Position numbers and translations under genes: made by a program
Shown: one piece after another, positions 56,201 to 64,000 of the stretch
Layout: each line of letters opens with the position of its first letter
Numbering within the stretch: position 1 is the stretch's first letter
Assembly (NCBI GenBank): GCA_965644295.1
Contig: CBFFRP010000182.1
Location: 1-64,000, forward strand
Reading direction: 5' to 3'
Source: Paraphysomonas bandaiensis
Taxonomy: Eukaryota; Chrysophyceae
Length of the DNA: 64,000 nt
The notes under the pieces: model-generated
Seen by the model: the letters and a program-made list of their open reading frames with translations, nothing else
Databases searched by the model: none
What the model was told of the DNA's origin: nothing

Positions 56201-59200
56201 GACTGTAATGCATTAATGTTATCAATCCACCGTCGACAATATATTCCTTGTGTTTATGTGGTGTATGATAAGCATTCTTTCTGTGTACTGAGCTGGTACA
56301 AGTTGAGCAATAGTTCCAACATGATAATGGTTTGTAGCCCACTCTGAGTAGCCGAAAGGATTCCACACATCCTTTTGGTCTGTCTGCAACAGATATGGAC
56401 GGCTCAAAGTGGAAGTCACACGCTAAGGAGGTAATGGAGGATTCCACAAAGGCATTGGCTTCAAGTGCAGAAACACGGGTTGCGGGCAATCCATCTTTCC
56501 CGGAGAGTTCAATAGTCCCTCCACCTTCAAATTTTGTGTGGCCAGGGCGTGAAGGTATGGAACAGGAACTATTCTGCTTGTATGATAATGCTATATAGTG
56601 GGTGTATCTTGTTGTATACATGGTGATATTGTGTGTAGTACCACAAGAATGCTGCTCTTTTAATTCTTCTTGCTACAATTGTATTGTACAGACGCTATGC
56701 GCGCTCCCCTTGATTCAAGTCATAGCAATAGTGAAACCCACGATCGCTACATTGCATGGCCCATACCTCAGGTATACTCTCAGTGACTGTAATGCATTAA
56801 TGTTATCAATCCACCGTCGACAATATATTCCTTGTGTTTATGTGGTGTATGATAAGCATTCTTTCTGTGTACTGAGCTGGTACAAGTTGAGCAATAGTTC
56901 CAACATGATAATGGTTTGTAGCCCACTCTGAGTAGCCGAAAGGATTCCACACATCCTTTTGGTCTGTCTGCAACAGATATGGACGGCTCAAAGTGGAAGT
57001 CACACGCTAAGGAGGTAATGGAGGATTCCACAAAGGCATTGGCTTCAAGTGCAGAAACACGGGTTGCGGGCAATCCATCTTTCCCGGAGAGTTCAATAGT
57101 CCCTCCACCTTCAAATTTTGTGTGGCCAGGGCGTGAAGGTATGGAACAGGAACTATTCTGCTTGTATGATAATGCTATATAGTGGGTGTATCTTGTTGTA
57201 TACATGGTGATATTGTGTGTAGTACCACAAGAATGCTGCTCTTTTAATTCTTCTTGCTACAATTGTATTGTACAGACGCTATGCGCGCTCCCCTTGATTC
57301 AAGTCATAGCAATAGTGAAACCCACGATCGCTACATTGCATGGCCCATACCTCAGGTATACTCTCAGTGACTGTAATGCATTAATGTTATCAATCCACCG
57401 TCGACAATATATTCCTTGTGTTTATGTGGTGTATGATAAGCATTCTTTCTGTGTACTGAGCTGGTACAAGTTGAGCAATAGTTCCAACATGATAATGGTT
57501 TGTAGCCCACTCTGAGTAGCCGAAAGGATTCCACACATCCTTTTGGTCTGTCTGCAACAGATATGGACGGCTCAAAGTGGAAGTCACACGCTAAGGAGGT
57601 AATGGAGGATTCCACAAAGGCATTGGCTTCAAGTGCAGAAACACGGGTTGCGGGCAATCCATCTTTCCCGGAGAGTTCAATAGTCCCTCCACCTTCAAAT
57701 TTTGTGTGGCCAGGGCGTGAAGGTATGGAACAGGAACTATTCTGCTTGTATGATAATGCTATATAGTGGGTGTATCTTGTTGTATACATGGTGATATTGT
57801 GTGTAGTACCACAAGAATGCTGCTCTTTTAATTCTTCTTGCTACAATTGTATTGTACAGACGCTATGCGCGCTCCCCTTGATTCAAGTCATAGCAATAGT
57901 GAAACCCACGATCGCTACATTGCATGGCCCATACCTCAGGTATACTCTCAGTGACTGTAATGCATTAATGTTATCAATCCACCGTCGACAATATATTCCT
58001 TGTGTTTATGTGGTGTATGATAAGCATTCTTTCTGTGTACTGAGCTGGTACAAGTTGAGCAATAGTTCCAACATGATAATGGTTTGTAGCCCACTCTGAG
58101 TAGCCGAAAGGATTCCACACATCCTTTTGGTCTGTCTGCAACAGATATGGACGGCTCAAAGTGGAAGTCACACGCTAAGGAGGTAATGGAGGATTCCACA
58201 AAGGCATTGGCTTCAAGTGCAGAAACACGGGTTGCGGGCAATTCATCTTTCCCGGAGAGTTCAATAGTCCCTCCACCTTCAAATTTTGTGTGGCCAGGGC
58301 GTGAAGGTATGGAACAGGAACTATTGTGTAATATTGTTAATTTTAACTATATGCTAAAGCACGTGAGCTAGATGGTAAGAAAGGGTGTACCGAACATAGT
58401 GATAGCTACCATGAGTGGCTATTATCCAAAGTAAGAACAGTGTTTCTACTATTTCCTTATATTTGATAGCAATTTGTAATAGACTAAGTCCTGTATTCGT
58501 TCCGATTCGAATCCACTTACATCGTCATCGACTGATACTGGAAGTGTTACTTGGAAATCCGAAACTAAAGACATCATGGAGGAAGCCGTTCGTAACCGCC
58601 GTGCTTCAAATGAAAAGCCCATAGCAGGAATTGCGACTGCACCAACGTTTTCCATTGCAACCAATTTCGAATTGCCTAACCCTGGAGGTTGATTATATGA
58701 ATATGACATTAGATATGAATTTAACACTACTCAACAGTACAACCTGCTTCTTTAGATTTCAAGAACTGCCATACAGAGTACCGTGATAAATTTCGTCGAC
58801 ACGATCTTTCTGCTAAGGTGTGCTACAATATGAACTTTCTTATCTTACTGCCCTGATAGTTCTGCCAGTCGAATATTGTGTTGCCTAAACCTTGTGAGCA
58901 CATTATATCTGACCTTAGTATTGGTGATGTAAACTCTTTGCATTGGAAATCCGAAACAAGAGATGCCATGGAGCAACTTAAATCAACTCGTAACGCTGGA
59001 ACGGAATCATTGCCTCATAGTACTGTTGCACCACATTCTCTACGTGAAGGCGCGAATTCAGTGCTTTGTTCACAAAATGGCGGAGTAGATATCTGCAATA
59101 ACCAAACTGAATACCGTGATCAATTTCGGGATTGGAAACCTACCAAGGTTGATATTTATTTACATAATGGGTTTCACGTAAAGTAGTTGTCCGGCAGGCG

Positions 59201-61119
59201 TCACCACTTATTCCTCCTGTTTCCAGTAATCCAATCTGTGAATCTGTTGATGCAGTAATTCCTTCAAGCTGGAAGTCCGAGTCTCGGTTTTCGATGGAGC
59301 AGTCAGCAAGAAGCATGGAGGAGCAGACATCAGTACAGGATTTGCCCTCATCTACAGATCCTGTGTTTTCTTCACCTCCTTACTTTGCTTGGTCTACTCA
59401 ACATTGTAAGCGCACTTGATATTCGCTTATCACTGAGACGTTGTAATTGTGGCGTTCGTGTAGATTCTGATAAAGGACCTTGCAGTGAAATGGAGCGTTC
59501 GACAGAATACAGGGACAGCTATATTTCCTGGGCACTAGCAAAGGTAGACGACTATATATTGTGTAACTTAAGCAGCAAGCTTTAAGTTAACACACCTGTT
59601 TTTTATCACTGTGGAATCAGGCTACTAAGAGTGTGAAACCAGATGTTCGGAACCCTATTACACACTTTCCATCAGACGGGAGTACCAAAATATATGATCA
59701 GCGCGGTGACACATGTACTAATAGTTTACTCATGGTAGCATTTCGTACCATAGATATGTATTTTTGACTGGTATTTTATTGCTAGGAAGAGTGCTACTTA
59801 GTGCCTAGAAGCTTGGAAGCAGAATTTCCGAGCAATAGCAGTTTGCCAATGAACTATGAGGTAGAAGAATACGATCAGATAGGGGTAACTTATACGTGAT
59901 ATAAGTCTTATTTTGCTATGCTTATTTTTCATTGGCTAGCCTCCTGGTGGGACGAAAGATTCTCCGGATTTCAGTCGACGACCCTTCAAAGAATTACCCA
60001 ACAAACATCAGAGCTCATCATCGATTTCTACCATTCCTTCCGCGATATGTCAAGGTACTTTAAACGAATACAAGTATATTACAATTTATCTAATCTAATA
60101 ATGTGTTTGGATTGTAGAGTCAGAAGTTGAAATAAGTGAAAATTTGGTTGGAAAATCTAACCGGCATGAATTGGTAAGTATATTTATTAGAGTAGATACT
60201 TCCTTTAAATGCACTTATCATCTGTCATTGTACCAGAGTGAAGAGCACACCAAGAAAGATATAATTTCGATGTCGTCATGCCATGGAGTAGAAAACAATG
60301 ATGAGCAAAAAAGTAGGCAGATGGTTGCTTTTGCTGCAATTTTTTTACACTGCTTTTTATCATTTTCTATTCAACAATGAAGTGTATTTATATATGGGAG
60401 AGTGTGATACTGACTTTTATATAGGTGAGCATTTAACACAAGTGGCGTCTCAAGATGTGCTACATACAACATCAAGAGATGATATGGAAGTGAGTTGAAC
60501 AATGTTTTATAGTCAATCTGTCTAAAACCTCTCAAACAAGGCATCAGTTATAGCGTGCGATAAGTGTGAAGTAAACGGTCCGCAGAATCAGATGTCGTCG
60601 CCGATGAGATACAAACATTATACTCCAGAAATCGCGAAGCGGAGAGCTGTCACCCCTATGTTAGAGAAGCGGCATGTTGACACAGTAGATTCCTTTATTC
60701 GGCGCGCAAAGAGTGCAGAGAAATCAATTTTTTCATCTAAAGCTGATCGATTTGGTCCGAAAGAAGATATCGGCCATCAAGACGCCCGTATTACTTCTGA
60801 TGTCTCCCATTCTCATCCTTCTGGTCCTATTTCGGTAGATGTGTTTATTGGTGGAAATGTTTCTATTCCCCACCGAACTCAATCCAAAACTGTATCAGCT
60901 GCAACTCAGACAGAACGTAAAAACTATGTGTTGCTTGAACCTCGCAGACTTCGAAACCTAATGATATCTACAACACATGGTGGGGCAATAATATTCCCTC
61001 GTATGCATTCCGATAAAGTTATTTGTACAGAAAATCAAAGCGGACTTATTGAAGAAAAAACGTCAGAATACGATGACTATAAACAAGTTAACGTTAAGAA
61101 TAAGCGCACCCTGTTTTAG
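53223..61119 (+). CDS. SAXO/MAP6-like axonemal microtubule protein with amplified exon pair
   Basis: A 34-exon model starting MADSPYHM at 53223 sums to 4812 nt, exactly 1604 codons. The recurring motif at exon ends is [S/T]E[Y/H]-x-D-x-[F/Y]-x-x-W-x-x-x-K: SEYKAEFKEWKSLT, ETHDRYIAWPIPQ, TEHSDSYHEWLLSK, TEYRDKFRRHDLSAK, TEYRDQFRDWKPTK, TEYRDSYISWALAK, SEYDDY. Each is preceded by a longer exon with WKSE-x-x-x-x-ME (WKSETKDIMEEA; WKSESRFSMEQ). The Y-F-W spacing resembles the microtubule-stabilising Mn modules of SAXO1 and MAP6 on ciliary doublets. That match is by eye, so the function is inferred. Exon pairs A (217 nt) and B (80 nt) occupy the 584-bp tandem array and repeat six times in frame. 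The last exon (60541-61119) has a basic helix (TPEIAKRRAVTPMLEKRHVD). Confidence 0.66.
54619..58325 (+). repeat. 584-bp tandem array, about 6.3 near-identical units, each carrying two coding exons
   Basis: Units begin 584 bases apart (for example ATGGACGGCTCAAAGTGGAA at 54643, 55227, 55811, 56395, 56979, 57563 and 58147). Each full unit contains exon A (217 nt, as at 55170-55386) and exon B (80 nt, as at 55524-55603) with their introns. Units are essentially identical. The visible differences are CTACTATTG (units 1 and 3) versus CTACAATTG (2, 4, 5 and 6), and a C-to-T in the last partial unit (NPS to NSS). The array ends at about 58325, where the sequence switches to a diverged exon B. Confidence 0.95.
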
Positions 61120-61608
61120 AAACCTGTTAGAAGACATGGCAGACAGTCAACTAGTCAACTCAGCACCAAGAGCTCATTTTTGAGGTGAGTGTAATTGTAG
61201 GGTTTAGAATGAAGTGCTTATTAGTTTATATACATTTTTTAATTATATTTGTGTATTTTTTTGTGAACGGTTATATAGATATACTCTTTTACCGCACATA
61301 ACACACAACCAAAGTAGGTTTAATGCATGTCCCTCATACCCCTTGTCATACGATAAAGTTCATTGTTACTCGAGTTTATTATCAAGTATATATCCTGCGT
61401 TCTGCAAAGCCCATTGATGGTTTGAGGTTAGAGCCGATTTCAGAGATATTTTGAGTACAAAGGTGCAGGGAAATGATGAGTGTAGGGTTGCATAGTGTAT
61501 GATAATTTTACGATATTAGAATTACTATTTTATTATTTATACATCATGTACTGATATTATATCGAAGTATTTAATGCCTTAACTGATTTGTGTTTGGAAT
61601 ACACTCTC
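61120..61608. other. Intergenic region
   Basis: AT-rich, no supported gene. Confidence 0.4.
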
Positions 61609-61720
61609 TGTTGAGTTCTGCTCTATGAGAGCAATTGAAAGCTGTAGTTTTAAGGTATTTAAAGAATAACCGTTACGAGTAGTATAAAGTTGTAGTTACT
61701 ATGAGAATAAATGACGATAA
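61609..61720 (+). mobile_element. Diverged LTR fragment of the 19-kb retrotransposon family
   Basis: TGTTGAGTTCTGCTCTATGA with GAGCAATTGAAAGCTGTAG follows the start of the LTR at 19013 with many substitutions and small indels, up to about 61720. The 3' end is missing. This is an old relic of the same family. Confidence 0.6.
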
Positions 61721-63187
61721 GTATAAAATATGTAGTAATGAAATGGAATATAGAATATAGTGACGATGCCAATTTGCTCCAAGAATGGGATATTGTCTCA
61801 ATTTACTGTTCGTAAAAAGGCCTTCTCCTGCGTCCAGTCATTTACAATATGTCTTGTATCACCCGATACATCATCAGAATGGCTCGCCGAACTGGGGGGC
61901 GAAGGCTGTGTTCCTGATATATGAAATAGCTGTTACGGTAATCACTCCCTGAGATTGTGAAGATATAAACATAAACGCAATTTACCTTTCATAAAGAAAG
62001 CATTCTTTAAGTAAAGAATACAAAAAGACGCTGCTTTTTCTATTTGCAGCGTGTTTTAAAACTACATTTGATTTTTAAACTTTGATACTCATAGCTTCAA
62101 ACTTTTTCACTTTTATTTCAAATTTCCCAACGATAGCAGATAAGTGTAGGTGCTGAAAACCCCTACAAGATTATTGAGCTATTGAATAACTTTGCAACTT
62201 GAGTCAGGATAATTGTGGACAAAGATGCAAAAAACGAGTTACACTAAAAACTCACCCGCTGGAGACAGAATATTCACAATCACTTCGCAGTTTAGGCATG
62301 GGCACACAACGTAAGAGTTCCACTTTACAAGTTTCACTGTCAGATCTTCAAGGCTGCCTGGAGGTACTGTGCAAGTTTGCCGAGGTATTATCAACTTGAC
62401 ACAGTGCCAAAATTACATGCGGTGGTTGTCAACAAGTGCAATGGAATAGTTGAGAACGTCTTTGAGACAGGCGCAATGAAGGAGACTCATTTGCAATGTC
62501 AGCACAGTATGGAACACGGTGTGTCATGCATTGCATAGCTGGTCTAAGACTGACTATCTTTACTCTTTCTCAATCCTTTTTAATGTCGTGTTGAAAAAGG
62601 GAAGATATATTTCATCATTGTGAATCCATCCATTGCAGTGTTATGCATGTGTGTTGTGTCCAATTCACAGTACATGTATGTACAGTACATACCTGCCTGG
62701 CCACTGGTATGTTCATAAACCCCTGAAAAATCCGAAATATGTGGGTTATTTATGGTGAAGGGAATTAGGATTTGACAAAAAAAACGCCATTATTATAAAC
62801 CTTTAAAAATCCACGACTATCGTCTGTATGTCCAGACATCGTACGACCATATCGTAGTGTACAAAAAAAATATTCTTAAACAGAATTTCATGTAAAATAC
62901 TGTACAGTATACCAGTATACAAGTGGTTTTCAGCGTAAAAAACAGGCCTTTTTAATATTTATTCACTCAAATATGCCTAATATTAGCTTGAATCTGGTAT
63001 ACCCAGATGTTAATTACTGTATAAACTGCAGTGAATATATATATATATATATAACCACTCCAGTTCTAAAGTGGCCTTCTTCCTTCTTCGAATATTTACT
63101 GAGACAGTGTCGAATGTTAGTATAGCAACATATACAACATACATACATACATTAACTAACTTATATAAGACAAAGAATAAAATAATA
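61721..63187. promoter_or_regulatory. Intergenic region and UFD1 upstream region
   Basis: No supported gene; a 66-codon frame at 62199 is unsupported. GTATACCAGTATAC is at 62907-62920, GTACATGTATGTAC near 62671, AAAAAACAGGCCTTTTT near 62939, and a TA dinucleotide microsatellite at about 63036-63053. The palindrome and the A-tract/T-tract element match those in other promoter spacers. Confidence 0.4.
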
Positions 63188-64000
63188 ATGATCCCATTCG
63201 TTCATTCGTTTGGTCCATTAAATGGAAGTCGTGGACCTCAACAATTTCTAGAGAAATATCGTTGTAATTCAATGGCATTTTCAGGTCGTGAATTAGAAGA
63301 TGGTGATAAAATACTATTACCTCAATCTGCTTTAATGAAATTAGCGGATATGAATGTGGACTATCCGATGCTCTTTCAGTTAACTAACCCTGCAATGGAT
63401 AAGAAAACACACTGTGGAGTGTATGAGTTTAGTGCTCAAGAGGGTCAGTGTTACATTCCATTTTGGATGATGCAAAATTTAATGCTAGGAGAGGGTGCTT
63501 TGATATCAGTTAAAAATGTATCACTACCGAAGGCTAAATACGTGAAATTTCGTCCTCAATCTGTAGATTTTTTGGATATTTCTAATCCAAGAGCTGTTCT
63601 TGAGAAAACTTTGAGAAATTATACTTGTGTGACGACAGGGGATCAAATTTGCATCCGTTACCTTGACAAGAATTTATACTTAGAAGTAGTTGAAGTAAAG
63701 CCTAATGGTGCGGCTTCTATTGTGGAGACCGATTGTGAAGTGGACTTTGCAGAACCGGTTGGGTATGTCCCTCCTCCTAAACCATCTTCAACTTCGTCAT
63801 CCCCCTCGGTGGAAAGTATGGGTTCTTCAGGAAGTGTAATATCTGCTCCACGTACGGTACAGCGAGCACGTGCGCATGATGAGCAAGCCAAAGCGGAGGA
63901 GAACTCAAAAAAATTTAAACCCTTTTCGGGGAAGGCCGTTCGAGTAGATGGCAAGCCAGGAAACTCTCCTGTTGATGGTGTGGAGTCGAAGAACGACGGG
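63188..64000 (+). CDS. UFD1: Ubiquitin fusion degradation protein 1 (UFD1), 3' end outside the window
   Basis: An open frame of 271 codons from ATG at 63188 to the window edge. UFD1 pairs with NPL4 as the adaptor that brings ubiquitylated substrates to the p97/Cdc48 segregase. The N-terminal double-psi barrel is clear: GPQQFLEKYRCNSMAFSGR, DKILLPQSALMKLADMNVDY, PMLFQLTNPAMDKKTHCGVY, CYIPFWMMQNLMLGEGAL, VSLPKAKYVKFRPQSVDFLD and ISNPRAVLEKTLRNYTCVTT. It closes with CEVDFAEPVGYVPP at about 190-205. A Ser/Pro-rich linker toward the p97/NPL4-binding tail follows. The sequence is highly conserved and unbroken. Confidence 0.96.
   Translation, partial: MIPFVHSFGPLNGSRGPQQFLEKYRCNSMAFSGRELEDGDKILLPQSALMKLADMNVDYPMLFQLTNPAMDKKTHCGVYEFSAQEGQCYIPFWMMQNLMLGEGALISVKNVSLPKAKYVKFRPQSVDFLDISNPRAVLEKTLRNYTCVTTGDQICIRYLDKNLYLEVVEVKPNGAASIVETDCEVDFAEPVGYVPPPKPSSTSSSPSVESMGSSGSVISAPRTVQRARAHDEQAKAEENSKKFKPFSGKAVRVDGKPGNSPVDGVESKNDG

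Noticed and set aside
54850-58099. 109-residue plus-strand and 141-residue minus-strand frames repeated in every 584-bp unit
   Set aside because: They recur only because the DNA is tandemly repeated. They run through the introns and across the exons of the SAXO-like gene in the wrong frame, and the exon A/B reading explains the coding signal.
54586-58325. Tandem array as a CRISPR array or centromeric satellite
   Set aside because: Units are 584 bp without spacers and carry coding exons with conserved splice sites, in the middle of a gene.
63036-63053. TA dinucleotide run as a functional element
   Set aside because: A simple microsatellite of nine or so repeats is expected in AT-rich intergenic DNA.

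Overview
This is nuclear DNA of a flagellated eukaryote, AT-rich, with many very short spliceosomal introns (mostly 45-65 nt, GT-AG). The best lineage hint is a stramenopile (heterokont) protist. One predicted surface protein carries the P-T-x-x-P-S type repeats common in diatoms, brown algae and relatives, and the axonemal genes (MNS1, an EML-like protein, a SAXO-like protein) indicate cilia. That placement is an inference, not a proof. Genes are closely spaced on both strands and many are arranged head to head.

Layout. 0-14.6 kb: a truncated EF-hand/HELP/WD40 (EML-like) gene, small unrecognised genes, an ARM/BTB gene, the U1-C snRNP protein gene, a long unrecognised gene, and a gene joining an S4/RluA-like pseudouridine synthase region to a HemK-type glutamine methyltransferase. 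Almost every gene here is broken by 1-nt indels, whereas genes from 15 kb onward read cleanly. 15-18 kb: a clean seven-exon gene for a PH-ankyrin-FYVE-SNARE protein. 19.0-21.2 kb: a recently inserted LTR retrotransposon without a convincing protein. 22.1 kb: a MITE-like element. 22.5-33.6 kb: a compact run of SLC4/BOR transporter, SEPSECS, dUTPase, MNS1, Rpn8 and ALADIN. 33.9-35.6 kb: a nested inverted-repeat, transposon-like segment. 37.5-49 kb: an acidic protein, an aldo-keto reductase, a TatD nuclease, a basic nuclear protein, a Pro/Thr/Ser-rich membrane protein and a helical protein. 49.5-52.7 kb: ELP2. 53.2-61.1 kb: a 34-exon gene containing a 584-bp tandem array that amplifies one exon pair. 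63.2 kb to the end: UFD1.

Functional themes. Cilia (EML-like, MNS1, SAXO-like), RNA and translation factors (U1-C, SEPSECS, ELP2, HemK/RluA), the ubiquitin-proteasome system (Rpn8, UFD1), the nuclear pore (ALADIN), nucleotide hygiene (dUTPase, TatD) and endosomal membranes (FYVE-SNARE). SEPSECS implies that the organism makes selenoproteins. Most head-to-head gene pairs are separated by intergenic DNA carrying GTATAC-based palindromes, which are probable shared promoter elements.

Exon models for the genes from 15 kb on were built by hand from GT/AG sites and checked by requiring the summed coding length to be a multiple of three. Protein family names rest on recognised motifs; no database search was run.
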